Shown here: positions 24,725 through 32,559 of the stretch, piece by piece | How positions within the stretch are numbered: the stretch's first letter is position 1 | Layout: every line of letters begins with the position of its first letter | Assembly (NCBI RefSeq): GCF_007988825.1 | Contig: NZ_BJUW01000003.1 | Location: 186,001 to 250,000 of the forward strand | Source: Microbacterium aerolatum | GTDB lineage: Bacteria > Actinomycetota > Actinomycetes > Actinomycetales > Microbacteriaceae | Reading direction: 5' to 3' | DNA length: 64,000 nucleotides | Notes under the pieces: generated by a model | The model's input: only the letters and a program-made list of their open reading frames with translations | What the model was told of the DNA's origin: nothing | Databases searched by the model: none | Position numbers and translations under genes: made by a program

Positions 24725-24730
24725 TACACT
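24725..24730 (+). promoter_or_regulatory. -10 hexamer of pyrE, leaderless type
   Basis: TACACT ends 7 bases before the pyrE GTG; no ribosome site is visible between them. Confidence 0.55.
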
Positions 24731-24737
24731 GGATGCC

Positions 24738-25295
24738 GTGACTCTCGACGCCGACCGCCGATCTCTGCTCGCCCTGATCAAGGACGAGGCGGTGTTCCAC
24801 GGCGACTTCACCCTCTCGAGCGGCAAGAAGGCGACGTACTACGTCGACATGCGCAAGCTCACTCTCGACCACCGTGCCGCCCCCGCGATCGGCCGCATCA
24901 TGCTCGACCTGATCGGTGACCTCGACGTCGTCGCGGTCGGCGGGCTCACCCTCGGCGCCGACCCGATCGCCAATTCGGTGATGCATGCGTCGGTCGCCAC
25001 TGACCGTCCGCTGGACGCGTTCGTGGTGCGCAAGGAGCCCAAGGATCACGGCCGCGGCCGCCAGATCGAGGGTGCGGATGTCGCGGGCAAGCGCGTCGTC
25101 GTGCTGGAGGACACCTCCACCACCGGGCAATCCGCGCTCAAGGCCGTGGAGGCGCTGCGCCGCGAGGGCGCCGAGATCGTCGCTGTGGCCGTGATCGTCG
25201 ATCGCAAGACCGGCGCCCAGGCCGCGATCGAGGCCGAGGGACTGCAGTGGCTCGCGGCGTTCGACCTCGACGACCTCGGACTCGACCCGCAGTGA
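24738..25295 (+). CDS. pyrE: Orotate phosphoribosyltransferase
   Basis: This 185-residue enzyme has the short actinobacterial OPRTase plan: an N-terminal hood with LSSGKKATYYVDMRKLTL, AVGGLTLGADPIA, the flexible-loop lysine pair region VRKEPKDHGRGRQIEG, and the PRPP-binding VVVLEDTSTTGQSAL. It makes orotidine monophosphate from orotate and PRPP in pyrimidine synthesis. The GTG start is 7 bases after TACACT, so the mRNA is probably leaderless. Its stop overlaps the ROK kinase start by 4 bases. No other pyr genes are adjacent. Confidence 0.93.
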   Translation: MTLDADRRSLLALIKDEAVFHGDFTLSSGKKATYYVDMRKLTLDHRAAPAIGRIMLDLIGDLDVVAVGGLTLGADPIANSVMHASVATDRPLDAFVVRKEPKDHGRGRQIEGADVAGKRVVVLEDTSTTGQSALKAVEALRREGAEIVAVAVIVDRKTGAQAAIEAEGLQWLAAFDLDDLGLDPQ

Positions 25296-26194
25296 CCCGC
25301 TACGCGCTGGCCGTCGACGTCGGCGGTACGAAGCTCGAGGCGGCGCTCGTCACCGCCGACGGGGCCGTCGTCGACGGGTCTCGCAGCCGGCAGCCCACCG
25401 GTCGCGATGCGACGCCGTCCTCGATGGATGCCGCGATCCGCGCTGTCGTCGAGCACGCGCTCGCCGCGCTTCCCGTCGATGCCGAGTTCGCCGGTGCCGG
25501 GGTCGGCAGCGCAGGCCCCGTCGACCGTGACAGCGGCTCGATCCTCCCGGTCAACATGCCTCTCGCCCGCGGGTACGGACTGGCGGATGCTGTCCGCTCC
25601 GCGGCATCCGATGTTCTCGGCCGCGACGTCCGCACCGTCTTCGGACACGACGGCGGCGCGCTCGCGCTCGCCGAGTCCTGGCTTGGCGCGACGCGTGAGG
25701 CGCGCGCATCACTGTCGATCGTCGTCTCCACCGGCGTCGGCGGCGGATTCGTCGTCGGCGGTCAGTACGTCCCCGGGGCGTCGGGGAATGCCGGGCACCT
25801 CGGCCAGATGCGCCGTGAGGGCGGCCTGACGCTCGAGGAGATCGCATCCGGCCCGGCCAGCGCCTCGTGGGCGCAGTCGCAGGGCTGGACGGGAGCGACC
25901 GGCGAGGACCTGGCGCGGGATGCCGCAGCCGGTGACGCCGTCGCGCGCGCCGCGATCGAACGCTCTGCGCGTGCGGTGGGGGAGACCCTGGCGGATGCCG
26001 CGACCCTCGTCGACCTCGACATCATCGCGATCGGCGGCGGATTCTCCCGGGTGGCGGGCGACTACATCGACCTCGTGCAGCAGGCGCTGACGGCATCCGC
26101 CGCGCACGACTACTCGCGTGCGGCCCGCGTGGTGCGCTCGGGCCTCGGCGACGAGGGCCCGCTGATCGGAGCGGCTGCCTTCGTGCTGCGGTAG
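25292..26194 (+). CDS. ROK family sugar kinase / glucokinase-like protein
   Basis: The 300-residue protein has the ROK fold: DVGGTKLEAALV (ATP phosphate loop), GVGSAGPVD, GHDGGALALAESWLGA with the catalytic Asp, and STGVGGGFVV. It should phosphorylate a hexose or amino sugar. An oddity is that the usual CXCGXXGC zinc motif after GNAGHLG is absent; the loop reads MRREGGLTLEEIASGPA. Translation is coupled to pyrE, and anmK lies downstream, so a role in aminosugar or cell-wall sugar recycling is plausible but unproven. Confidence 0.82.
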   Translation: MTRYALAVDVGGTKLEAALVTADGAVVDGSRSRQPTGRDATPSSMDAAIRAVVEHALAALPVDAEFAGAGVGSAGPVDRDSGSILPVNMPLARGYGLADAVRSAASDVLGRDVRTVFGHDGGALALAESWLGATREARASLSIVVSTGVGGGFVVGGQYVPGASGNAGHLGQMRREGGLTLEEIASGPASASWAQSQGWTGATGEDLARDAAAGDAVARAAIERSARAVGETLADAATLVDLDIIAIGGGFSRVAGDYIDLVQQALTASAAHDYSRAARVVRSGLGDEGPLIGAAAFVLR

Positions 26195-26201
26195 TCGGGC
26201 T

Positions 26202-26285
26202 GACACTTCGGGGGGACTCGGCGACGGATGTCGGATCACCTGCGGTGGATCGTCCGACATCTGTGCTGACGGCCCCCAGAGTGTC
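26202..26285. repeat. 84-bp nested imperfect palindrome
   Basis: Outer arms GACACTTCGGGGG and CCCCCAGAGTGTC (11 of 13 paired) enclose perfect 9-base arms GATGTCGGA/TCCGACATC (26227-26235, 26253-26261) and a CACC-TGC-GGTG tip. It begins 7 bases after the ROK stop and ends before the anmK promoter, so it may terminate the pyrE-ROK message. Confidence 0.65.
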
Positions 26286-26298
26286 GCGCCGGACATCG

Positions 26299-26304
26299 TA
26301 GGCT
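26299..26304 (+). promoter_or_regulatory. -10 hexamer of anmK, leaderless type
   Basis: TAGGCT ends 6 bases before ATG 26311; the same TAGGCTCGAGTGATG string precedes the MATE gene on the other strand. Confidence 0.55.
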
Positions 26305-26310
26305 CGAGTG

Positions 26311-27471
26311 ATGCGCGTACTCGGTCTGCTCTCCGGCACCTCTCATGACGGGATCGACGTCACGGTCGTCGACTTCACGGAGAACGACGGGATGCTGCGC
26401 GGCGAGGTGCTGCACTCGGACAGCGTCCCGTACGCGCCGGAGCTGCGCGCGCGCCTGGTCGCGGCGCTCCCGCCCGCACCGACGACGCTCGCCGAGGTGT
26501 GCGAGCTCGACACCTTGATCGGGCAGGCATTTGCGGACGTGGCGCGGGATGCCGCAGCATCCGTCGGCGGCGTCGACGCGGTCTGCACGCACGGTCAGAC
26601 CGTCTTCCACTGGGTCGAGGGCGATCACGCCCGCGGCACGCTGCAGATCGGTCAGCCGGCCTGGATCGCCGAGGCCGTCGGCGCTCCGGTCGTCTCGGAC
26701 GTGCGGATCCGCGACATCACCGCAGGCGGCCACGGTGCGCCGCTCGTGTCGTTCCTCGACGAGCTACTGCTGCGCGGACGCGCCGGCATCTCGGCGGCGC
26801 TGAACCTCGGGGGCATCGCGAACATCACGATCGTCGGGGAGGGGCTCTCCGCCTACGACATCGGCCCGGCGAACGCACTCGTCGATGCGATCATCGCGGC
26901 GTACGGCCTCAACCCGCTCGGCTACGACGAGGACGCCCGCATCGCACGCGCGGGCTCGGTAGACGACGATCTGCTGCGTGCGCTGCTGGCCGACCCGTAC
27001 TACGCCCTCGCCGCGCCGAAGAGCACGGGCAAGGAGCACTTCCACCTCGACTACGTGCGGTCTCAGGTGGCCGGTCTCGGACGCGACATCCCGGTCGCCG
27101 ATCTGGTGCGAACGCTCACCGAGCTGACCGTCCGTACCGTGGCGCAGGACGTGCGGAATGCAGGAGTCGGGTTCCTCGCGGTGTCGGGCGGCGGATGTCA
27201 CAACCCGCTGATCATGGACGGACTCCGCGCCGCACTTCCGGACACCGAGGTCGTCCTCGCCGATGAGCTCGGCGCGTCGGCCGATGCGAAGGAGGCGATC
27301 CTGTTCGCGCTCATCGGCTGGTGCACGATGCACGGGGTCGCCGCGGTCGTCCCCGGCGGAACCGGGGCGCGCGAGCCGCGCATCCTCGGCACGATCACGC
27401 CCGGCGCCGGCCCGCTGCGGATGCCGGATCCCGTCGCCGAGCTCCGCAGCCTCGTGCTCACCGCCCGCTGA
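26311..27471 (+). CDS. anmK: Anhydro-N-acetylmuramic acid kinase
   Basis: This 386-residue enzyme has the AnmK signatures: LLSGTSHDGIDVTVVDF at the N-terminus (GTSxDGID), THGQTVFHW, GGHGAPLVSFLDELLL and AALNLGGIANIT with the catalytic region, YDIGPANALVDA, and VSGGGCHNPLIMDGL near the C-terminus. It cleaves the anhydro bridge and phosphorylates anhydroMurNAc recovered from peptidoglycan, giving MurNAc-6-P. The ATG is preferred to the adjacent GTG because the -10-like TAGGCT lies 6 bases before it. No murQ is in view. Confidence 0.93.
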   Translation: MRVLGLLSGTSHDGIDVTVVDFTENDGMLRGEVLHSDSVPYAPELRARLVAALPPAPTTLAEVCELDTLIGQAFADVARDAAASVGGVDAVCTHGQTVFHWVEGDHARGTLQIGQPAWIAEAVGAPVVSDVRIRDITAGGHGAPLVSFLDELLLRGRAGISAALNLGGIANITIVGEGLSAYDIGPANALVDAIIAAYGLNPLGYDEDARIARAGSVDDDLLRALLADPYYALAAPKSTGKEHFHLDYVRSQVAGLGRDIPVADLVRTLTELTVRTVAQDVRNAGVGFLAVSGGGCHNPLIMDGLRAALPDTEVVLADELGASADAKEAILFALIGWCTMHGVAAVVPGGTGAREPRILGTITPGAGPLRMPDPVAELRSLVLTAR

Positions 27472-27510
27472 GCCGCGGCATCCCGTCGGCTCAGCCGAGG
27501 CATCCCGTCG

Positions 27511-27653
27511 GCAGGTGGTCGAAGTTGTCGCGCGGAGTGCGCTCGAGCGGCACGAAGCGACACCTCCCGAGCCGATTGCGTCAGCCGTACGCGGGCAGGT
27601 GGTTCTTCGTGCCGCTCAAGCCACCACCGAGCGGCAGGAAGCGCCACCTCCCG
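27511..27653. repeat. Pair of 59-bp intergenic repeat units forming a large hairpin
   Basis: Units at 27511-27569 and 27595-27653 each start GCAGGTGGT and end CACCTCCCG. GAGCGGCACGAAG (27545-27557) is perfectly inverted at 27605-27617. A short tandem of GCATCCCGTCGGC lies just before (about 27479-27513). No gene is seen in the 212-base gap. Confidence 0.7.
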
Positions 27654-27683
27654 CGCCGGCCAGCTGAGCGTTGCAGCGACCGC

Positions 27684-27842
27684 TCAGCGCTTGTCGTCGT
27701 CCCAGGGGCCTTCCCACCAGTTGCCCGAGTGGCCGTCGTCGCGTCCGCCGCGGCGGGATCGCACGAGCTGCCAGACGATGACCGTCAGCGTTGACAGTCC
27801 GATGAGGATCATCACGAGGAACAGCACGTCGCTCTGGTTCAT
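27684..27842 (-). CDS. Small single-helix membrane protein
   Basis: This 52-residue peptide has one N-terminal membrane helix (VLFLVMILIGLSTLTVIVW), a basic stop-transfer RSRRGGR and an acidic, Trp-rich tail (GNWWEGPWDDDKR). It overlaps the stop of the YdeI-like gene by 4 bases (ATGA), so it is probably translated by coupling. Its longer in-frame reading overlaps the upstream gene and is not credible. No function is known; the topology suggests an inward-facing charged tail. Similar tiny proteins are easily missed by annotation. Confidence 0.6.
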   Translation of the reverse strand: MNQSDVLFLVMILIGLSTLTVIVWQLVRSRRGGRDDGHSGNWWEGPWDDDKR

Positions 27843-28411
27843 GGGCGCTTCCCGTCCGCGGCATCCGCGACGATCTTCGCGATGCGGGCCGCCCTCGTCT
27901 CCGGTCGCTTCGCCGTCGCGATGTGCGTCAACCCGAACTTCTTCACCGACTTCGGGAAGGCGTCCCAGTTCGCGCGCGCTGCGGGGGCGGCATCCAGCGC
28001 TGCAGTGAGCTCGGGAGGCTCGATCCCGGCTTCGGGGCCGTCGAGCATCTCCCAGGTGCCGTTGGCCTTCGCGACCTCGATCGCGCGGATGCCGGCCGGC
28101 GCCAGCATCCCGTCCTTCTCGAGCTGAGCCAGTCGTGCCTTGTTTGTCGCAGCCCACCCGCTCGACGGACGCCGCGGCGAGAACCACTGCCCGTGGCCCT
28201 CCGGGAACGTGCGCACCGGCCCGTCGATCCATCCGAAGCACAGCGCCTGCCGAACGGAATCCTCGTACTCGAGCGACGAATCGCCTCCCGCGCCGCCGCG
28301 CACGTTCAGCACCCACACGCCTGCGGCCGTGGCGTGATGCGCTTCGAGCCAGGCGCGCCAGGACGCGGCATCCGCCAGCGTGATCCGCTCGCCGTCGTCG
28401 AGAACGCCCAT
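27839..28411 (-). CDS. YdeI/OmpD-associated family protein
   Basis: The 190-residue protein matches the YdeI-like family: WRAWLEAHHATAAGVWVLN, then YEDSVRQALCFGWIDGPVRT and YSPRRPSSGWAATNKAR-type sequence (here FSPRRPSSGWAATNKAR), with a helical C-terminal half. In other bacteria YdeI relatives are linked to peptide resistance, but the biochemical role is unknown. It is cytoplasmic with no signal peptide. It lies 5 bases downstream of the NagD-like gene on the same strand and is coupled to a tiny membrane protein. Confidence 0.82.
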   Translation of the reverse strand: MGVLDDGERITLADAASWRAWLEAHHATAAGVWVLNVRGGAGGDSSLEYEDSVRQALCFGWIDGPVRTFPEGHGQWFSPRRPSSGWAATNKARLAQLEKDGMLAPAGIRAIEVAKANGTWEMLDGPEAGIEPPELTAALDAAPAARANWDAFPKSVKKFGLTHIATAKRPETRAARIAKIVADAADGKRP

Positions 28412-28416
28412 CAGCT

Positions 28417-29217
28417 TCAGACCGTCTTGATGGTTCCGGTGATCGTGGGCAGCAGATCGGCGACGGAGTCGACGATCTCATCCGGCCGGAACGGGTACTT
28501 CGCGATCTCGCGCTGGTCGCTGATCCCGGTGAGCACGAGCACCGTGTGCAGGCCAGCCTCGATGCCGGCGACGATGTCGGTGTCCATGCGGTCGCCGATC
28601 ATTCCGGTCTTCTTCGAGTGCGCGCCGATCTTGTTCAGGGCCGACCGGAACATCATCGGGTTCGGCTTGCCGACCACGTACGGCTCGCGTCCGGTCGCCT
28701 TCGTGATGAGCGCCGCGACCGCGCCGGTCGCGGGCAGCGGACCCTCGACGCTCGGGCCGGTGGCATCCGGGTTGGTGATGATGAAGCGCGCACCCCTGTT
28801 GATCAGGCGGATCGCCTTGGTGATCGCCTCGAACGAGTACGTGCGCGTCTCGCCGACCACGACGAAGTCGGGGTTCGTCTCGGTCATCACAAAACCTGCG
28901 TCGTGCAGGGCGGTGAGGATGCCGGCCTCGCCGATGACGAACGCCGAACCGCCCGGCACCTGCTGCTTGAGGAAGTCCGCCGTCGCCAGAGCCGAGGTCC
29001 AGATGCGCTCCTCGGGCACGCTCAGCCCGCTCGCGCGGAGACGCGCGGAAAGGTCGCGCGCGGTGAAGATCGAGTTGTTCGTCAGCACGAGATACGGGAT
29101 GCCGTTCGCCTCCCACCCGGCGAGCATCTCGGATGCTCCGGGGATGGCGTCGTTCTCATGGACCAGCACGCCGTCCATGTCGGTGAGCCAGCATTCGATG
29201 TCATCGCGGTGTGCCAT
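28417..29217 (-). CDS. NagD-like HAD phosphatase (subfamily IIA)
   Basis: This 266-residue protein has HAD IIA motifs: LTDMDGVLVHE with nucleophile Asp, LVLTNNSIFTARDLSARL as motif II, GKPNPMMF with the motif III Lys, and MIGDRMDTDIVAGIEAG as motif IV. The cap (residues ~85-180) is the C2 type of NagD/AraL enzymes. It dephosphorylates small substrates such as nucleotides or sugar phosphates; the specific one is unknown. ATG follows TAGGCT by 6 bases, consistent with a leaderless message. Confidence 0.88.
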   Translation of the reverse strand: MAHRDDIECWLTDMDGVLVHENDAIPGASEMLAGWEANGIPYLVLTNNSIFTARDLSARLRASGLSVPEERIWTSALATADFLKQQVPGGSAFVIGEAGILTALHDAGFVMTETNPDFVVVGETRTYSFEAITKAIRLINRGARFIITNPDATGPSVEGPLPATGAVAALITKATGREPYVVGKPNPMMFRSALNKIGAHSKKTGMIGDRMDTDIVAGIEAGLHTVLVLTGISDQREIAKYPFRPDEIVDSVADLLPTITGTIKTV

Positions 29218-29223
29218 GTGCTC

Positions 29224-29229
29224 AGCCTA
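29224..29229 (-). promoter_or_regulatory. -10 hexamer of the nagD-like gene, leaderless type
   Basis: TAGGCT on the minus strand ends 6 bases before the ATG. Confidence 0.55.
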
Positions 29230-29258
29230 TTGGTCGGCGCCGACCTCCACCGCGGATG

Positions 29259-29891
29259 CTACGCGCTGAGCCAGACGACGTCGGACGCGCCGTCCGGGAG
29301 GATGACGGGAGCGCCGTCGAGCTCGATGCCGTCGGCGGTCACGCGCACCTCGGATGAGACCGCCAGACCGAGCGCGTCGAGCGCACGCAGCAGCTCCGGG
29401 TCGACGTCGCTCACCCTCAGCACGCGACCCCGATGACCCGCCGCCGCGGCGGCGAGCAGCACGAACGGTTCGCGCTCGACCTCGCCGTCGGCATCCGGGA
29501 TCGCGTCGCCATGCGGGTCGAAACGAGGGTGGCCGAGGCGGGCGTCGATGCCCGCCAGAAGCCGGTCACTGATGGTGTGCTCGAGGATCTCGGCCTCGTC
29601 GTGCACCTCGTCCCACGCGTAGCCGAACTCCCGCACCAGCCAGGTCTCGATCAGCCGGTGCCGGCGGACCATCGCGAGCGCCCGCGCCTCACCCTCGGCC
29701 GTCAGCCGCACCGCGCCGTACGGCACGTGCGAGACGAGGCCGGCGGCAGCGAGCTTCTTGACCATTTCGGTCACGCTCGACGGCGCGATGCCGAGCTTGC
29801 CGGCGAGAACCGACGGGGTGATCGGGGCGTCCTGCCACTCGGTGTGCGCGTACACCGTCTTCAGATAGTCGTCAGCTGCGGGGGATGCCAC
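29259..29891 (-). CDS. DtxR family metal-dependent regulator
   Basis: The 210-residue protein has the DtxR plan: N-terminal winged helix (ITPSVLAGKLGIAPSSVTEM, residues ~22-42), a dimerisation/metal domain with HRLIETWLVREFGYAWDEVH and EILEHTISDRLLAGIDARLG, and a C-terminal FeoA/SH3-like domain (from ~residue 130). Metal ligands of the Mn/Fe-sensing type appear as Glu and His in these helices. It would repress metal-uptake genes when iron or manganese is plentiful; targets are not adjacent. The GTG start follows TAGTCT by 6 bases. Confidence 0.9.
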   Translation of the reverse strand: MASPAADDYLKTVYAHTEWQDAPITPSVLAGKLGIAPSSVTEMVKKLAAAGLVSHVPYGAVRLTAEGEARALAMVRRHRLIETWLVREFGYAWDEVHDEAEILEHTISDRLLAGIDARLGHPRFDPHGDAIPDADGEVEREPFVLLAAAAAGHRGRVLRVSDVDPELLRALDALGLAVSSEVRVTADGIELDGAPVILPDGASDVVWLSA

Positions 29892-29897
29892 GGCTCC

Positions 29898-29903
29898 AGA
29901 CTA
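29898..29903 (-). promoter_or_regulatory. -10 hexamer of the dtxR-like gene, leaderless type
   Basis: TAGTCT on the minus strand ends 6 bases before the GTG start; it is divergent from the TrmH-like gene promoter 30 bases away. Confidence 0.5.
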
Positions 29904-29933
29904 CGCGGGGCGGCCGGCGGCGACCGGCCCGGC

Positions 29934-29939
29934 TACGCT
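29934..29939 (+). promoter_or_regulatory. -10 hexamer of the trmH-like gene, leaderless type
   Basis: TACGCT ends 6 bases before the GTG start. Confidence 0.5.
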
Positions 29940-29945
29940 GACACA

Positions 29946-30563
29946 GTGACCGAGACCCCCGAGCGCAGCACTCACGGACTGGGACCCTGGGAGGGCGAAT
30001 GGCCCGTCGGTGACCAGTACGACCCCGAGCTGCTCGAGCACGGGGACACCCGCAACGTCATCGATCGGTACCGCTACTGGCGCATGGACGCGATCGTCGC
30101 CGACCTCGACACCAAGCGGCATCCGTTCCACGTCGCGATCGAGAACTGGCAGCACGACATGAACATCGGGTCGATCGTGCGCAGCGCCAACGCGTTCCTC
30201 GCCGACACCGTCCACATCATCGGCCGTCGCCGGTGGAACAGACGCGGTGCCATGGTCACCGACCGCTATCAGCACATCGTCCACCATGAGGACGTCGCCT
30301 CGTTCGCCGCGTGGGCCGCAGCGGAAGGCATCCCGATCATCGCAGTGGACAACGTCGATGGCGCCGTCCCTGTCGACAAGGCCGATCTGCCGGAGCGGTG
30401 CGTGCTGCTGTTCGGGCAGGAGGGGCCGGGGCTCACCGATGAGGCGATCGCTGCGGCATCCGGGCATATCGAGATCACCCAGTACGGGTCGACCAGGTCG
30501 ATCAACGCGAGCGCAGCGGGCGCCGTGATCATGTACGAGTGGTGCCGGCGGTACGCGGGCTGA
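29946..30563 (+). CDS. TrmH/SpoU family RNA methyltransferase
   Basis: This 205-residue protein has the three SPOUT motifs: NIGSIVRSANAF, LLFGQEGPGL and RSINASAAGAV, forming the trefoil-knot S-adenosylmethionine site. It probably 2'-O-methylates a tRNA or rRNA ribose; the target is not readable. About 55 residues precede the fold, the usual extension in actinobacterial members. The GTG at 29946 is chosen over longer in-frame starts because it follows TACGCT by 6 bases and the upstream part overlaps the divergent gene. Confidence 0.88.
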   Translation: MTETPERSTHGLGPWEGEWPVGDQYDPELLEHGDTRNVIDRYRYWRMDAIVADLDTKRHPFHVAIENWQHDMNIGSIVRSANAFLADTVHIIGRRRWNRRGAMVTDRYQHIVHHEDVASFAAWAAAEGIPIIAVDNVDGAVPVDKADLPERCVLLFGQEGPGLTDEAIAAASGHIEITQYGSTRSINASAAGAVIMYEWCRRYAG

Positions 30564-30603
30564 ATCACCCGCACGGGCGATTTCCCGGGCGAGCCGCCTG
30601 TGA

Positions 30604-30609
30604 CACGAT
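30604..30609 (+). promoter_or_regulatory. Weak -10-like hexamer of a histidine-kinase operon
   Basis: CACGAT ends 6 bases before the GTG; it fits the spacing of the other leaderless starts, but the hexamer is poor. Confidence 0.3.
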
Positions 30610-30615
30610 GGGCGC

Positions 30616-31812
30616 GTGCCTGAGACGAGGAGCGCGGCCGGCGGCGGATGGCGGAGCATCGGCCGCCCCGACGTGCTGCTCGCCGCGGCGCTGACGATCG
30701 TGCTGCTCCCGTCGAGCCTCCTCGCTCTCGTGCAGGGGGAGCGGCCGGCGGGCACGCCGCTCGTTCTCACGCTCACGCTGCTGTTCGCCGTGCTGCACGC
30801 GCTGTCGTTCGTGGCGGTACGGTTACCGCTGGCGGCATTCGCCGTTGCGAGCGGCGTCATGGTCGCGCTCGCCGTCCTGCCCGGTGCGGACGGCGTCCCG
30901 GCCGCGATGTATCCGTCGTCCGCGGCGTACCTGCTCTGCCTCGCCCAGGTCGTCATCCAGCGCAGTCGACTGCTCGGCCTCGGCGCGCTCGCAGTCGGCG
31001 TGCTCGGCGCGGTCATCATCACGGTGCGGGCGATGGCCGGCTTCGAACCGCAGGTGGTGTGGGGCATGCTCGTCGGCCTGATCGCCCTCGTCTGCGTCGC
31101 GTGGGTGATCGGGATGCTGCAGTTACTGCGCCGCCAGCATGCGGATGATCGCGACCGGGCGCGCGTGCAGCAGGCGATCGCCGAGGAACGGATGCGTATC
31201 AATCGCGATCTGCACGATGTGGTCGCCCACTCGATGACGGTGATGATCGCGCAGGCCGAGGTCGGCCGTGCGTATGTGCGCGATGACCCCGAGGCGAGTG
31301 CACGGGCGATGTCTGTGGTCGTCGACACGGGGCGTGACGCCCTGCGTGGGATGCGCGGCATAGTGGGAGTGGAGGCGGATGCTCCGCGAGAGCCGGTTCC
31401 TGAGATCGATGTGATCTCCGCCGATGTCGAGGGTGTCCGCAGCATCGAGACCGCAGCGGCGTTCGTCGAGGAGGGGAAGCGCGGAGAGCTCGACGCCGCG
31501 GCGCGAATCGCCCTGCGTCACGCGGTTCGCGAGGCGCTCACCAACGCGATCCGGCACACGGCGGCGCCGCGGCGCATCGAGGTACGGATGCAGTGGTCTC
31601 CCGAACACGTCGAGACCACCGTGATCGACGATGGTGGGGCCGGCGCGGGCGACGAGAGCCCTGGCGCAGGGATCGGACTCATCGGCATGGCAGAGCGGGT
31701 GCGCAGCGTCGGCGGGACGACCACAGCGCTGCCGGCCGAACCGGCCGGATGGATCGTGCGGATCGAGCTGCCACGAATTCATGCCGACACGCGAATGGAC
31801 GGAACGACATGA
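30616..31812 (+). CDS. Membrane sensor histidine kinase (HisKA_3)
   Basis: The 398-residue kinase has about five or six membrane helices in residues 18-168, a coiled linker, the HisKA_3 dimerisation domain with His200 in INRDLHDVVAHSMTVMIAQA (20 shown), and a C-terminal ATPase domain with N-box LTNAIRHTAA, DDGGAG and a GIGLIGMAERV G-box. No separate sensing domain is present. It is encoded with its response regulator by a 4-base overlap. The signal is unknown; the membrane protein gene downstream may be a target or partner. Confidence 0.92.
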   Translation: MPETRSAAGGGWRSIGRPDVLLAAALTIVLLPSSLLALVQGERPAGTPLVLTLTLLFAVLHALSFVAVRLPLAAFAVASGVMVALAVLPGADGVPAAMYPSSAAYLLCLAQVVIQRSRLLGLGALAVGVLGAVIITVRAMAGFEPQVVWGMLVGLIALVCVAWVIGMLQLLRRQHADDRDRARVQQAIAEERMRINRDLHDVVAHSMTVMIAQAEVGRAYVRDDPEASARAMSVVVDTGRDALRGMRGIVGVEADAPREPVPEIDVISADVEGVRSIETAAAFVEEGKRGELDAAARIALRHAVREALTNAIRHTAAPRRIEVRMQWSPEHVETTVIDDGGAGAGDESPGAGIGLIGMAERVRSVGGTTTALPAEPAGWIVRIELPRIHADTRMDGTT

Positions 31813-32465
31813 GTGTCCGTGTGCTGCTGGCCGACGATCAGGCCCTTTTCCGCGAGGCGGTGGGGGCCATGCTCGCACGTGACGCGCGCCTCGAGATCGT
31901 CGGATCCGTCGCCTCGGGTGACGAAGCGATCGCGTTCGTCCGCGCCCACACCGTCGACGTCGTCCTCATGGACATCAGGATGCCGGGAACCGACGGCATC
32001 GCGGCGACGAGACAGGTGCTTCGGCTTCGATCGCAGACGCGGGTGCTGGTACTGACCACTTTCGACCTCGACGAGTACGTGTTCGGGGCGGTGCGCGAGG
32101 GCGCCAGCGGGTTCCTGACGAAGGACGCCACGCCGCAGGCGCTCGCCGACGCGATCGTGGCCGTCGCCGCGGGGGAGTCCGTCATGTCAGCGAGGGCGAC
32201 GCAGGCGCTGCTCGGGTTCGTGCGAGAAGGGGCCCCTGCTGCGGATGTGGGCGGGGCGCTCGATGTGCTCAGCCCCCGCGAGCAGGAGGTCGCACGGATG
32301 CTCGCGACCGGAGCATCCAACGACGTCATCGCACGGCGATTGTTCCTGTCGGAGAACACCGTGAAGACGCACGTGAAGGCGGTGCTCGCGAAGCTCGGCC
32401 TGCCCGACCGCATCCATGTCGTCATCTGGGCGTACGAGCGCGGAGTCCTGCGTCCGCAGGCGTGA
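31809..32465 (+). CDS. NarL/LuxR family response regulator
   Basis: This 218-residue protein has a receiver domain with acidic residues at 9-10, phosphoacceptor Asp55 in VVLMDIRMPG, Thr in LTTFDLDEYV and Lys in FLTKDATPQ, and a C-terminal LuxR HTH (LSPREQEVARMLATGASNDV, then VKTHVKAVLAKLGLPDR). It is the partner of the overlapping kinase gene. Target genes are not known; the nearest plus-strand gene is a multi-helix membrane protein 94 bases downstream. Confidence 0.93.
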   Translation: MSVRVLLADDQALFREAVGAMLARDARLEIVGSVASGDEAIAFVRAHTVDVVLMDIRMPGTDGIAATRQVLRLRSQTRVLVLTTFDLDEYVFGAVREGASGFLTKDATPQALADAIVAVAAGESVMSARATQALLGFVREGAPAADVGGALDVLSPREQEVARMLATGASNDVIARRLFLSENTVKTHVKAVLAKLGLPDRIHVVIWAYERGVLRPQA

Positions 32466-32546
32466 TCCTGCCGACCAATGGATACTCACTCGTGCGGGTG
32501 AGGGAGACCACCACCGAGGGCGATGCCGGGGCACGGGGCCTGTTCA

Positions 32547-32552
32547 TACCGT
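32547..32552 (+). promoter_or_regulatory. -10 hexamer of the following membrane-protein gene
   Basis: TACCGT ends 7 bases before ATG 32560; a GGAAGG string lies in between, so either a leaderless or a very short-leader start is possible. Confidence 0.45.
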
Positions 32553-32559
32553 GGAAGGC

